NCBI GenBank assembly: GCA_016281935.1
Contig: JAEEJN010000038.1
Coordinates: 1 to 64,000, forward strand
DNA from: Bacillota bacterium
GTDB lineage: Bacteria > Bacillota > Clostridia > Christensenellales > UMGS416
Length of the DNA: 64,000 nt
Reading direction: 5' to 3'
Part shown: positions 43,601-52,966 of the stretch, in pieces
Layout: every line of letters begins with the position of its first letter
How positions within the stretch are numbered: position 1 is the first letter of the stretch
The notes under the pieces: model-generated
Seen by the model: the letters and a program-made list of their open reading frames with translations, nothing else
Database searches by the model: none
What the model was told of the DNA's origin: nothing
Program-made: the position numbers and the translations under genes

Positions 43601-44080
43601 ATGTTCCTTCTTCTGTTTTTTGTCTGGCTGGTCCTGAACGGGTCCGTTACATGGGAGATCGTCCTGACCGGGCTCGTACTCAGTGGGGCTGTGACATTTG
43701 TATGCATGAAGCTCACGGGCACGGACCTGAAACGGGATCTGCTCCTTTTCCGGGCTGCTCCCTGGTTCCTGGCCTGGTTTTTCGTGCTCCTGTCTGAGAT
43801 CATCAAGGCGAATTATAAAATGATCCGGATCATACTGGATCCGGGCATCGCCGTACGCCAGACTCTCGTTACGATGGATACCGGCCTGCATTCGGAAGTG
43901 GCTCGCACCATGCTGTCCAATTCGATCACCCTGACTCCGGGCACCATCACAGTGGAATCCCGTCCTGACGGCGTTATGACGATCCACTGCCTTTCCTGGG
44001 AGATGCTGGACGGTATCGAAGAGACCAAACTCATGCGGATCATCCGCAAAGTGGAGGCGCTGTATGGACAAAGCGTATGA
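43601..44080 (+). CDS. mnhE: Mrp-type Na+/H+ antiporter subunit E
   Basis: A 159-residue membrane protein. Two to three hydrophobic segments at the N-terminus are followed by the MnhE-typical sequence NYKMIRIILDPGIAVRQ and SNSITLTPGTITVE. First gene of a tightly packed ten-gene operon; its end overlaps subunit F by 17 bases. Part of the membrane complex coupling cation and proton movement. Confidence 0.88.
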   Translation: MFLLLFFVWLVLNGSVTWEIVLTGLVLSGAVTFVCMKLTGTDLKRDLLLFRAAPWFLAWFFVLLSEIIKANYKMIRIILDPGIAVRQTLVTMDTGLHSEVARTMLSNSITLTPGTITVESRPDGVMTIHCLSWEMLDGIEETKLMRIIRKVEALYGQSV

Positions 44081-44369
44081 GATCCTATTTACCGCAGCGC
44101 TCATCTGCCTTGCGGCGGGCATGATCCTTGCCCTTGTCCGCGTCATCCGAGGGCCCCGTGTCGCAGACCGGATCATGGGAGTGAACATGATCGGCACCAT
44201 GGCCGTGTGTGCTCTTGCGATCCTTTCCCGGATAATGGGGAAAGCTTACCTCCTTGATGTGGCCCTGATCTATTGCATGATCTCCTTCCTTGCTGTCGTA
44301 GTGCTTGCCAAGGTGTTCATCAGTGCTTATGAATCGAAGCGCCGGGGAGAAAGGGAGGATGGGAAATGA
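44064..44369 (+). CDS. mnhF: Mrp-type antiporter subunit F
   Basis: A 101-residue protein with three predicted helices and the family stretch RVIRGPRVADRIMGVNMIG. Overlaps both neighbours, so translation is coupled. A structural subunit of the antiporter membrane arm. Confidence 0.88.
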   Translation: MDKAYEILFTAALICLAAGMILALVRVIRGPRVADRIMGVNMIGTMAVCALAILSRIMGKAYLLDVALIYCMISFLAVVVLAKVFISAYESKRRGEREDGK

Positions 44370-44695
44370 GCTGGATCCGTTTAGGCTTCTGTGCCCTGTT
44401 CCTTGTATCCGGCATTCTGACGATCGCCACAAGCATACTGGGAACCTATCGCTTCCGTTTCGCATTGAACCGGATGCATTCCGCATCCATAGGAGATACC
44501 CTGGGACTGCTCCTGATCTGTCTGGGCCTTATGACCGCATGGGGTTTTTCCTGGGCATCCGCGAAACTGATACTTATCGTTGTCCTCATGTGGGCTGCCA
44601 GCCCCATCGCCAGCCATCTTATCGCGCAGCTGGAATGCCGCACGGATGATGAACTGGCTCAGCATATGGCAAGACAGGACTGGAGGGAGAAATGA
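44366..44695 (+). CDS. mnhG: Mrp-type antiporter subunit G
   Basis: A 109-residue protein with three helices and the MnhG segment YRFRFALNRMHSASIGDTLG. ATGA overlaps at both ends. Confidence 0.88.
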   Translation: MSWIRLGFCALFLVSGILTIATSILGTYRFRFALNRMHSASIGDTLGLLLICLGLMTAWGFSWASAKLILIVVLMWAASPIASHLIAQLECRTDDELAQHMARQDWREK

Positions 44696-44973
44696 ATCTG
44701 TTCCTTTGGATCCTTTTGGGTTTTCTCGTGATATGTGCTCTGGCCGCGACTTTTCACCGGAATCTGCTGTCGACGGTCATCATCTTCATGGGATACAGTG
44801 TCGTCATGAGCGTGATCTGGGTCCTGCTCCAGTCGCCTGATCTCGCGATCACGGAGGCGGCAGTGGGAGCCGGCGTGACGGGCGTCCTTTTCTTTGTCAC
44901 ACTGAAAAAGATCCGGCAGGTCGACGACGAATACAGCGAGGGAAAGAAGCATGAAGAAGAAAAGCAGGACTAA
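44692..44973 (+). CDS. MbhD-like antiporter subunit (DUF4040)
   Basis: A 93-residue membrane protein matching the MbhD/DUF4040 domain, which in canonical Mrp systems is part of the C-terminal end of MrpA. The pattern SPDLAITEAAVGAGVTGVLFF is diagnostic. Its separate existence marks this complex as of the Mbh-like, split-MrpA layout. Overlaps mnhG by four bases and the next gene by 23. Confidence 0.85.
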   Translation: MNLFLWILLGFLVICALAATFHRNLLSTVIIFMGYSVVMSVIWVLLQSPDLAITEAAVGAGVTGVLFFVTLKKIRQVDDEYSEGKKHEEEKQD

Positions 44974-45874
44974 GAATCAAAGCCTCTTTGCCCGCATACA
45001 GTCGTTTCTGGACAGTCAGGACGACAGACTGACGGAGGAGATGGAAAGGGACGAAGAACCCGAGCCGCCCCACGAATCCAAACTCCCCGTGTGGGGTCAG
45101 ACCGTGGAGGGGCTGGCCAGCGGTGAGATCCGGTTTTTTGATAAGATCTATCCTTTTGCGGCATTCCTGCTTGCGCTCTTCATCATCGCGGTTCTGCTGG
45201 TGACGGCATCCAGACTGCCTCGTTTCGGAGGTGACAGCAATCCTGCCCTGAATGAAGTGACGGAGCGGTATCTGGAAGACGGTATGGAGGAGACCGGTGC
45301 CGTAAACCTGGTCACTGGGATCATTCTGGACTACCGTGCTTTCGATACCCTGGGAGAGAGTCATGTGCTCTTTACGGCTGCTGTCGCTGTTCTCGTTCTT
45401 CTTTTCGATGCGGCGACGGAGAAGCAGGATCTTCTGGAGAACAGGGATTATGATCTTGCGGGAGATACCGTCTTCCGTGAAGGCGTGCGGTTCCTTCTGC
45501 CGGTCATTCTGCTCTTCGGTGTCTACGTCGTTCTCAATGGACACCTGTCTCCCGGAGGAGGTTTCTCGGGCGGCGCGATCCTCGGGGCCGGCCTCATCCT
45601 GCATTCTCTGGGCTATGGCTTTGCCGCAACGGAAAAACTGGTCAATCGGAAGAGCTATGGGGCCTTGACTGTCTGCTCTTTGTGTTTTTACAGTCTGAGC
45701 AAAGCCTACTCCTTCTTTACGGGTGCAAACCATCTTCCGAGCATCATTACATCGGGCGTTCCCGGAAGGATCTTTTCCGCAGGTCTCATCCTGCCGCTGA
45801 ACATCTGCGTCGGGATCGTCGTGGCCTGCACCATGTACGGGTTCTTTTCACTGTACAAGAGGGGGAGGATCTGA
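44951..45874 (+). CDS. MbhE-MnhB fusion subunit
   Basis: A 307-residue membrane protein. Residues 1-60 are charged and cytoplasmic, a feature I do not recognise. A middle part with VTGIILDYRAFDTLGESHV corresponds to MbhE (another piece of MrpA in standard systems), and the C-terminal part with LNGHLSPGGGFSGGAILGAG is MnhB. About six hydrophobic segments. Stop overlaps the next start (TGATG). Confidence 0.83.
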   Translation: MKKKSRTKNQSLFARIQSFLDSQDDRLTEEMERDEEPEPPHESKLPVWGQTVEGLASGEIRFFDKIYPFAAFLLALFIIAVLLVTASRLPRFGGDSNPALNEVTERYLEDGMEETGAVNLVTGIILDYRAFDTLGESHVLFTAAVAVLVLLFDAATEKQDLLENRDYDLAGDTVFREGVRFLLPVILLFGVYVVLNGHLSPGGGFSGGAILGAGLILHSLGYGFAATEKLVNRKSYGALTVCSLCFYSLSKAYSFFTGANHLPSIITSGVPGRIFSAGLILPLNICVGIVVACTMYGFFSLYKRGRI

Positions 45875-46251
45875 TGGCTTCATTTCTGACGAACAACGTG
45901 GAGGTCGTGGCGATCGTTCTGTTTTCGATCGGATTCACGTCGCTCCTTCTGCATAAGAATCTGGTCAAGAAGATCATCGGGCTGAACATCATGGACACCG
46001 CCGTCGATCTTTTCCTGGCGTCCATGGGCTATGTGCAGGGCAAGACCGCCCCAATCGTTGAGAACGGCATCGTGGAGGCTTCCAGTTATATCAACCCTCT
46101 GCCCTCCGGACTTGTCCTTACAAGCATCGTCGTCTCAGTGTCCGTGACGGCACTCATGCTGGCGCTTACGGTCCGGCTGTACCATCGCTACCATACGCTC
46201 AATGTGGACGAGATCTACCTTCTCGCCAGAGAGGAGGTCCGCAGAAAGTGA
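45874..46251 (+). CDS. mnhC: Mrp-type antiporter subunit C
   Basis: A 125-residue NuoK-like protein with three helices; the family segment FSIGFTSLLLHKNLVKKIIGLNIM and LPSGLVLTSIVVSVSVTAL are clear. Start at 45874 follows GGGGGAGG; in-frame codons further up lie inside the preceding gene. Overlaps the next gene by GTGA. Confidence 0.88.
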   Translation: MASFLTNNVEVVAIVLFSIGFTSLLLHKNLVKKIIGLNIMDTAVDLFLASMGYVQGKTAPIVENGIVEASSYINPLPSGLVLTSIVVSVSVTALMLALTVRLYHRYHTLNVDEIYLLAREEVRRK

Positions 46252-47735
46252 GCTGGATGAACGATATACCTCTTTTCAGCCTGATTGCGTGCCTTGTGTG
46301 TGCGGCCGTTTCCTCCGTCCTCAAGGCAAGAGCGGCCCGCAATGTCACGCTTGGCCTGCTGACCGCGGTATTTGCAGGCGCTGTCGCTCTCACTGCCCGC
46401 GGCGTCCTGGAGAACACAAACGTGACGTACTGGATGGGCCACTATCCGGCACCATGGGGCAATGAGATCCGGTTCGGGATCCTGGAGCCTTTTCTGACCG
46501 CTCTGTTTTCGGGGGTGATCGCCGCCTGCATCGTGGGAGGCAACCGTCATCTCCTGTCGGACGTGGAAGAGGTCCACCTGAATCGCTATTACGTCATGCT
46601 CGACCTGCTTCTGGCTGCTATCCAGGCGATCGCCTATACGAACGATATTTTTACGGCGTATGTGTTTGTGGAGATCTCGACTCTGGCTTCATGCGGGATC
46701 ATGATCCTGCGCCATACGGGCAGAACGACTCTCGCAGCGGTCCGCTACATGATCTTTTCTCTTGTCGGAAGCGGCCTGTTCCTGATGGGAGTCATCATCC
46801 TGTATGATCTGACGGGACATCTTCTGATCGTGCCGATCCACGAGAAACTCGTATCTCTTGCGCAATCCGGGAACTACCATCTTCCCATGACGGTCAGTAT
46901 CGCCCTCATGATCCTGGGACTGGGCATCAAGAGCGGCATGTTCCCATTCCATTTCTGGATGGCGGATACCTACGGCGCTTCCACCCCTGCTTCGTCCGGT
47001 ATTCTTTCCGGTGTCGTCAGCAAGATCTATATCTTTCTTGCCGTCAAAGTTATCACCCGGGTCACCGGAACGGAACTGTTTTATGAGACGGGTCTGCAGA
47101 ACGTACTGTACGGCTTCGGGATCGCGGCCATGATCGTTGCGTCCGTATCAGCGCTCCGTGAGAACGATGTCCGCAGGATGCTGGCCTGGTCCTCGGCTGC
47201 TCAGGTAGGCTATATCTACATGGGGCTTGGTCTCGGTACGCCCGAGGCCATGCTCGCCGTGATCTATCAGATCCTGGCGCACAGCCTGACGAAAGCGCTG
47301 CTCTTCCTCTCCGCGTCGAGCCTTTCGGATGCGTCGGGAGGTTCACACAGCTTCCATGATCTGCAGGGTGCTGCACTGCGGAACGTGCCTGCTGGCATTG
47401 CCTTCACAACGGGGGCGCTCAGCATGGTGGGTATCCCGCTCTTTATGGGTTTCGTCGCAAAGTATCTGTTCATGACGGCCGCTCTGCATGTGGAGAACAA
47501 GGCTCTGCTCGCGGTCGTGGCTCTGGTCGTATCGGCGATCCTCAACACGGCTTATTTCCTCCGCACGGTGATCCGCCTCTGGGCTTCGGAAGGGAACGAG
47601 AGGTTTTCTCCTTTCCGCCCTTCAGCAGGGCTCGTGGCTGCGTGTGCTGTGCTTGTCCTGGCCAATCTGGCTGTCGGTTATTATTCTCAGCCCGTCATCA
47701 GTGTGATCCAGATGGGCATCAATCTCTTGGGATAG
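46248..47735 (+). CDS. mnhD: Mrp/NuoN-like proton pump subunit D (first of four)
   Basis: A 495-residue polytopic subunit of about 14 helices. Key charged residues are visible: Glu in VEISTLASCGIM, Lys in LGLGIKSGMFPFHFW, Lys in GVVSKIYIF, and Lys in MGFVAKYLF. GTG start coupled to mnhC. It is the copy most like authentic MnhD. Followed after 15 bases by a second pump gene. Confidence 0.87.
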   Translation: MSWMNDIPLFSLIACLVCAAVSSVLKARAARNVTLGLLTAVFAGAVALTARGVLENTNVTYWMGHYPAPWGNEIRFGILEPFLTALFSGVIAACIVGGNRHLLSDVEEVHLNRYYVMLDLLLAAIQAIAYTNDIFTAYVFVEISTLASCGIMILRHTGRTTLAAVRYMIFSLVGSGLFLMGVIILYDLTGHLLIVPIHEKLVSLAQSGNYHLPMTVSIALMILGLGIKSGMFPFHFWMADTYGASTPASSGILSGVVSKIYIFLAVKVITRVTGTELFYETGLQNVLYGFGIAAMIVASVSALRENDVRRMLAWSSAAQVGYIYMGLGLGTPEAMLAVIYQILAHSLTKALLFLSASSLSDASGGSHSFHDLQGAALRNVPAGIAFTTGALSMVGIPLFMGFVAKYLFMTAALHVENKALLAVVALVVSAILNTAYFLRTVIRLWASEGNERFSPFRPSAGLVAACAVLVLANLAVGYYSQPVISVIQMGINLLG

Positions 47736-47750
47736 GAGAGATAAAAAAAC

Positions 47751-49214
47751 ATGACTATGTATCTCATGCTGTTCCTCATGGGGCTTCCGGTTCTTGCCGG
47801 AGTGCTTCTGCATCCGCTGCATCTGCGCGGGGCAGCCCGCAAGGCCTGGTGTATCGTTACCGCATTCCTGGAAGCAGCCGGAACACTGCTCCTGCTCTTC
47901 CAGCCAGAAAGCAGTTTTACGGTTCTCTCCATGACGGATACGCTGACGATTGCGTTCCGTCTCGATCTTACAGCAAAGATCTTTGCCGCGATCGCGGGAT
48001 TCGCCTGGCTGCCTGTCGCGGTCTTCGCTTTTCCGTATCTTGAACATGAGGGCGGGGAAGACTTCTTCTTCTCCTTCTATCTCATCGTGGAAGGCATGCT
48101 TTTCGGGATGGATTTCTCTTCCAACCTCGTCACGCTTTACCTTTTCTTCGAACTGGTGACCCTGACGTCGATGCCCCTCGTGCTCCACAGCCTTGAAAAG
48201 GAATCCATTGCTGCGGCGCTCAAATACCTGTTCTACAGTGTGGGCGGCGCGTTCCTGGCCCTTTTCGGCATCTTCATCCTGGCCCGGTATACGGACAGCC
48301 TGGAATTCGCGGCCGGCGGCTGCCTGGATCTTTCCGCTGTCCGGGGACATGAGACTCTGCTCCTCACTGCTGTCTTCCTGGCAGTCGTTGGCTTCGGCGC
48401 CAAGGCCGGCCTGTATCCGCTCCATGGATGGCTGCCTACAGCACATCCCGTGGCGCCGGCACCTGCCAGTGCAGTCCTGTCCGGCATCATCGCCAAAGCA
48501 GGCGTGCTCGCCATCTTCCGTCTGATCTATTTCAGTGTCGGCACCTCTTTCCTTGCCGGGACCTGGGTCCAGTATGCCTGGCTGGGGCTTTCGCTCCTTA
48601 CGGTATTCATGGGTTCCATGATGGCCTACAGGGAGCAGGTTTTCAAAAAGAGACTTGCCTATTCGACGGTGAGCCAGGTCTCCTATGTCCTGACGGGCCT
48701 GTTCCTTTTCCAGGAAAAGGCGGTCGCAGGCGCTCTGCTGCATGTCCTCTTTCACGCAACGATCAAGGTCTGTCTCTTCCTTTCTGCCGGTGCGGTCATC
48801 CGCGTGACAGGGAAAACGAGAGTCGAGCAGCTCCGCGGCCTCGGTAAGGCCATGCCCGTGACATTCTGGGGTTATACTCTCGCAAGCCTGGCGCTCATCG
48901 GTATCCCGCCTTTTTCGGGATTCGTGAGCAAATGGTATCTCGCTGAAGGAGCCCTCGCATCCGGTGTCCCGGTCTATGCCTGGCTTGCTCCCGTGATCCT
49001 TCTAGTATCCGCGCTTCTGACAGCGGGCTATCTGCTTCCGATCACGATCTCCGGATTCTTCCCCGGCGAAGGTTTTCCCGCGCAGGAAAGAAATGAAGGA
49101 CCGGCGTCGCTGTGGCTGCCTGTCATCATCCTTGGAACCGCAACTCTTCTTCTGGGTGTGTTTTCCGCCCCGATCGCCCGTGTCATCATGACGCTGGCGG
49201 AATCGCTGGTGTGA
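47751..49214 (+). CDS. Mrp/NuoL-M-like proton pump subunit (second)
   Basis: A 487-residue antiporter-like subunit. Charged sites: Glu in LFFELVTLTSMPL, Lys in VGFGAKAGLYPLHGW, AHPVAPAPASAVLSGIIAKAG, and Lys in GFVSKWYLAEG. Start follows GGATAGGAGA. It is one base from the next gene. Likely a separate proton channel in the membrane arm rather than a duplicate of no use, since all channel residues are kept. Confidence 0.85.
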   Translation: MTMYLMLFLMGLPVLAGVLLHPLHLRGAARKAWCIVTAFLEAAGTLLLLFQPESSFTVLSMTDTLTIAFRLDLTAKIFAAIAGFAWLPVAVFAFPYLEHEGGEDFFFSFYLIVEGMLFGMDFSSNLVTLYLFFELVTLTSMPLVLHSLEKESIAAALKYLFYSVGGAFLALFGIFILARYTDSLEFAAGGCLDLSAVRGHETLLLTAVFLAVVGFGAKAGLYPLHGWLPTAHPVAPAPASAVLSGIIAKAGVLAIFRLIYFSVGTSFLAGTWVQYAWLGLSLLTVFMGSMMAYREQVFKKRLAYSTVSQVSYVLTGLFLFQEKAVAGALLHVLFHATIKVCLFLSAGAVIRVTGKTRVEQLRGLGKAMPVTFWGYTLASLALIGIPPFSGFVSKWYLAEGALASGVPVYAWLAPVILLVSALLTAGYLLPITISGFFPGEGFPAQERNEGPASLWLPVIILGTATLLLGVFSAPIARVIMTLAESLV

Positions 49215-49215
49215 C

Positions 49216-50661
49216 ATGGCCGCTTACTGGATGCTGATCGCGATCCTTCTGCCGATCGCCGCAGGTTTCGCATATCTGGCGCTGGGACACGGACCTCAGA
49301 TCGTCCGAAGACTGTATGTCATGGGCATCATGATCCTGGACTCCGTTCTCGTAGCCGCACTGTGTCTGTATACGCCGGAACGCAGCCTGTCTTTCATGAT
49401 CTTCACGAGGAGCCTGACGATGGAGTTCCGTCTGGACGGCCTTGGCCGTCTGTTCGCGGCGCTTCTTGCTCTGCTGTATCCTCTGACGACCCTGTACGCT
49501 TTTTCCTATCTGGAACACTGGAGGCACAACAGGCCTTTCTTCATGTTCTTCCTCATGTCGTACGGAGTGACCCTGGGGATCTGCTTTGCGGGCAATCTCC
49601 TGACGCTCTACTGCTTCTATGAACTTCTGACGCTGGCGACCGTGCCTCTTGTCATGAACCAGATGGACCATGATTCCATCCGTGCGGCACGAACATACCT
49701 CATCTATTCGATCGGAGGTGCGTCCCTGGCATTCGTAGGGGTGGTCTTCCTAATCGAGAACGGAATCTCTTCTTTCGAACTCGGCGGAGGCCTCTGGGCG
49801 GAAGAACCGATCGAGTATGCGGTCTACGTCATCACGTTCCTCGGATTCTCCGTCAAGGCTGCGCTGTTCCCGGCACACGTCTGGCTGCCCAGGGCGTCCG
49901 TAGCTCCGACTCCGGTGACGGCTCTCCTTCATGCGGTGGCTGTCGTCAAGGCAGGTGCCTTTGCCGTGTTCCGCCTTACCTATTATGCCTACCGGGCAGA
50001 GTCTCTGAGGGGCACATGGGCACAGGCTGTTGTGCTTGGACTCTGTGCTGTCACGATCGTATTCGGTTCCGTCATTGCTATGAGGCAGATCCATTTCAAA
50101 CGCCGTTTGGCTTATTCGACGGTCGCGAACATGAGCTACATCCTGTTCGGAGCTGCGCTGATGACAAGAGAAGGCATGTCTGCCGGCATGCAGCACCTGC
50201 TCTTCCACGCCGTCACGAAGATCCTGGCTTTCTTCTGTGCCGGAGCGGTTCTACACAGGACGGAAAAGGAATACATACGTGACCTGGACGGTATGGGCTA
50301 CTCCATGCCTCTGACCTTTGCCGCGTTCGCGGTCTCTTCACTGTCTCTTGTAGGCATACCGCCTCTGTGCGGCTTCGTCAGCAAGTGGAATCTTCTGAAT
50401 GCTGCAGCGGCTCTAGGAACGCCCTGGGCTTATTTCGGAGCGGCAGCGCTCCTGATCTCGGCCCTGTGCACTTCCATCTACATGTTCGGAGTCTGTGCAC
50501 GGGCCTGGTTCCCCAAAGGCGGAAAGCTTTCCGGAGAAAAAAACGAAGCAGACTGGCGCATGACGGTCCCTATGGCCTTCCTGGCCCTGACCGTGATCCT
50601 GTGCGGCATTTTTGCGAAACCGATCTGCGACTGGACTTTCCGGATCGCGCTCGGATTGTAG
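49216..50661 (+). CDS. Mrp/NuoL-M-like proton pump subunit (third)
   Basis: A 481-residue antiporter-like subunit with Glu in CFYELLTLATVPLV, Lys in FLGFSVKAALFPAHVWLP, Lys in HAVAVVKAGAFAVFR, and Lys in CGFVSKWNLL. The substitution of the usual AHPVAPAPASALLSG by ASVAPTPVTALLHA separates it from copies two and four. Ten bases before the last pump gene. Confidence 0.85.
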   Translation: MAAYWMLIAILLPIAAGFAYLALGHGPQIVRRLYVMGIMILDSVLVAALCLYTPERSLSFMIFTRSLTMEFRLDGLGRLFAALLALLYPLTTLYAFSYLEHWRHNRPFFMFFLMSYGVTLGICFAGNLLTLYCFYELLTLATVPLVMNQMDHDSIRAARTYLIYSIGGASLAFVGVVFLIENGISSFELGGGLWAEEPIEYAVYVITFLGFSVKAALFPAHVWLPRASVAPTPVTALLHAVAVVKAGAFAVFRLTYYAYRAESLRGTWAQAVVLGLCAVTIVFGSVIAMRQIHFKRRLAYSTVANMSYILFGAALMTREGMSAGMQHLLFHAVTKILAFFCAGAVLHRTEKEYIRDLDGMGYSMPLTFAAFAVSSLSLVGIPPLCGFVSKWNLLNAAAALGTPWAYFGAAALLISALCTSIYMFGVCARAWFPKGGKLSGEKNEADWRMTVPMAFLALTVILCGIFAKPICDWTFRIALGL

Positions 50662-50671
50662 GGAGGGGAAC

Positions 50672-52837
50672 ATGCAGTACATCCTGATTTCGCTCGTGTT
50701 TTTCCCCATGGCCGCCGCCTGTCTGTCCTATCTGATCGGAAGGAAGAACAAAAACGTACGGAACGTCTTCTGTGTCTGCGCCGGTCTGATCGAACTTGCG
50801 CTCGCTTTCCTCTGTGTCACCGGGAACGTGACATCCGGCAGTCTGCCCGGCGTCTGCGGGTTCGGCCTGCATTTCGAACTCGACGGATTCCGCAGGCTCT
50901 ATGTGCTTGTCATCGCCTTTATGTGGGCCATGACGCTTCTGTTCTCACCGGGGTATTTCGCCCACTATCATAATCGGAACCGTTACTATTTCTTCAATCT
51001 CATGACCCTCGGTGCAACGATGGGCGTGTTTCTCTCGGCGGATCTCCTGACCACGTTCACTTTCTTTGAGGTCATGAGCTTCACGTCCTACGTATGGGTG
51101 CTGCATGAGGAGACGCCGGATGCTATGCGTGCGGCGAACACCTATCTGGCCGTGGCCGTCATCGGAGGCCTTGCAGCCCTCATGGGCATCTTTATCCTTG
51201 GGAATGAGTTCGGGATCCTGACGTTCGATTCTATCCGGGAAGCCGCGCGGGATACGGAAAAGACCGCGCTGCTCTATACCGCGGGCGGATGCATCCTCTT
51301 CGGCTTCGGTGCTAAGGCGGGCATGTTTCCCCTGCATATCTGGCTGCCCAAAGCCCATCCGGTGGCGCCAGCTCCCGCCAGCGCACTGCTGTCCGGGGTC
51401 CTTACGAAATCGGGTATCTTCGGCGTTCTGTTTCTGTCTTTCTGCCTGTTCAGGGACGATGTCCCCTGGGCAGTCACGATCGCGGTGCTCGGTGCATGCA
51501 CCATGTTCCTCGGTGCCGTTCTGGCTCTTCTGAGCGTGAACCTCAAGCGAACGCTGGCCTGCTCGTCCATGAGCCAGATCGGTTTTATCCTTGTGGGGAT
51601 CGCCATGACCGGACTTCTGGGAGAAGAGGGGACCACCGCAGCCCGCGGCGTCGTCCTTTACATGATGAACCACTCTCTCTATAAGCTTCTGCTGTTCATG
51701 GCAGCCGGTGCGGTCTATATGAATCTGCACCGTCTGAATCTGAACGATATCCGGGGATTCGGAAGGAACAAACCGCTGCTGCATCTCTGTTTTCTCGTGG
51801 GCGGTCTGGGTCTGGCGGGCATTCCGGGCACCTCGGGTTACGTCGCCAAGACCCTGATCCATGAAGGAATCCTGGAGGCAGCGGAACACAGAGAGTCCAT
51901 GGCTGTCGCCCTGAAGACCCTGGAAGTCTTCTTCCTTGCTTCCGGCGGCATGACTCTGACCTATATGACCAAGCTGTATAAGGCGGTCTGCTGGGAGAGA
52001 CATCCGCAGAAGCAGACTGAATACGATGCAGCTTCCGGATGGCTGCCTGCATCTGGAAGGATCGCTCTGATCGTTCCCATGGCAGCGCTCATTCTCTTCG
52101 GCCTTGCGCCTTACCGTGTGCTCGATCCCATCGCTACGGCGGCGACCGATTTTCTGGGTTGCGGAGCCCCTGAGCATGCCGTGCACTATTTCGTCTGGGA
52201 GAATCTGAAAGGTGCCTGCATCACGGTGGGCACGGCTTCGGTGCTTTATCTGCTCGTCGTCAGAAAACTCCTTATGCAGAAAGACCGTTATGTGGACCGA
52301 CTTCCTTCCTGGCTCGATCTGGAGAACGCCGTCTATCGGCCGCTGCTCCTGAAGGTCCTGCCCGGTATCCTGGGACCTGCCGCCGCGGTATTCGGGGAGA
52401 ACCGGATCCTGACACCTCTGTTCGGCAAGACTGTGGAAGGCTTTGGACATCTGGCGTCACTGTTCGGAGAGAACCGAGTGCTGGGGCCGGTATGGAACGG
52501 CGTTCAGCGTATCGGCGCTTTCCTGCTGCAGACCGTCGGAACGCTTCCCGATACTGCGGTATGGGCTTCTGCCAGGACGCTCTTCCGTCCGATCCGGCAT
52601 CTGGACAGGGGGACCGAGGAAGATGGCCTGACTTACCGCGCCGGTTCCGTGCTCGATGCGTTCCGTCCCCGTGGTGTGGACGGAGAGAAGGATCACCGCA
52701 TGGCCAACCTCGCCGTACGCATCCGAAGGACCATCGAGGATACGACACATCTCGTTACGGGGAATCTTTCCTTTGCCATGTTCATGATGGCTGCAGGGAT
52801 CGTGTTCGCACTTATCTATCTCCTGTTCCTGCGCTGA
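50672..52837 (+). CDS. Mrp/NuoL-like large proton pump subunit (fourth)
   Basis: A 721-residue subunit. The first about 480 residues are the pump fold: Glu in TFFEVMSFTSYVW, Lys in GFGAKAGMFPLHIWLP, HPVAPAPASALLSGVLTKSG, Lys in TSGYVAKTLIHEG. The last about 200 residues form a NuoL-like extension with a hydrophobic segment, two repeats of GENR(I/V)L, a charged stretch and a final helix ending LIYLLFLR; this could be a lateral helix tying the subunits together. Start at 50672 follows GGGAGGGG. Confidence 0.85.
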   Translation: MQYILISLVFFPMAAACLSYLIGRKNKNVRNVFCVCAGLIELALAFLCVTGNVTSGSLPGVCGFGLHFELDGFRRLYVLVIAFMWAMTLLFSPGYFAHYHNRNRYYFFNLMTLGATMGVFLSADLLTTFTFFEVMSFTSYVWVLHEETPDAMRAANTYLAVAVIGGLAALMGIFILGNEFGILTFDSIREAARDTEKTALLYTAGGCILFGFGAKAGMFPLHIWLPKAHPVAPAPASALLSGVLTKSGIFGVLFLSFCLFRDDVPWAVTIAVLGACTMFLGAVLALLSVNLKRTLACSSMSQIGFILVGIAMTGLLGEEGTTAARGVVLYMMNHSLYKLLLFMAAGAVYMNLHRLNLNDIRGFGRNKPLLHLCFLVGGLGLAGIPGTSGYVAKTLIHEGILEAAEHRESMAVALKTLEVFFLASGGMTLTYMTKLYKAVCWERHPQKQTEYDAASGWLPASGRIALIVPMAALILFGLAPYRVLDPIATAATDFLGCGAPEHAVHYFVWENLKGACITVGTASVLYLLVVRKLLMQKDRYVDRLPSWLDLENAVYRPLLLKVLPGILGPAAAVFGENRILTPLFGKTVEGFGHLASLFGENRVLGPVWNGVQRIGAFLLQTVGTLPDTAVWASARTLFRPIRHLDRGTEEDGLTYRAGSVLDAFRPRGVDGEKDHRMANLAVRIRRTIEDTTHLVTGNLSFAMFMMAAGIVFALIYLLFLR

Positions 52838-52852
52838 CAGAAAGGCAACTTC

Positions 52853-52886
52853 AGGAGCCGTTCCTTAAAGGACGGCTCCTTTTGAT
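52853..52886 (+). terminator. Rho-independent terminator of the antiporter operon
   Basis: Stem AGGAGCCG/CGGCTCCT with an inner TCCTT/AAGGA helix, then TTTT. Confidence 0.85.
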
Positions 52887-52897
52887 TTCCGTTTCTC

Positions 52898-52926
52898 TTG
52901 CGAAGACTCCGGTATTGTGGCACAAT
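52898..52926 (+). promoter_or_regulatory. Promoter for the carboxylesterase gene
   Basis: TTGCGA (52898-52903), 17-base spacer, CACAAT (52921-52926) preceded by TGG. Confidence 0.55.
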
Positions 52927-52966
52927 AGTATCGGATATACAGCAATCGTGAAGAGGAGGAAAAACT

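Noticed and set aside
43601-52837. A membrane-bound hydrogenase or complex I
   Set aside because: MbhD/MbhE-type and NuoL/M/N-like parts are present, but no NiFe, iron-sulfur, flavin or quinone-site subunits are seen.
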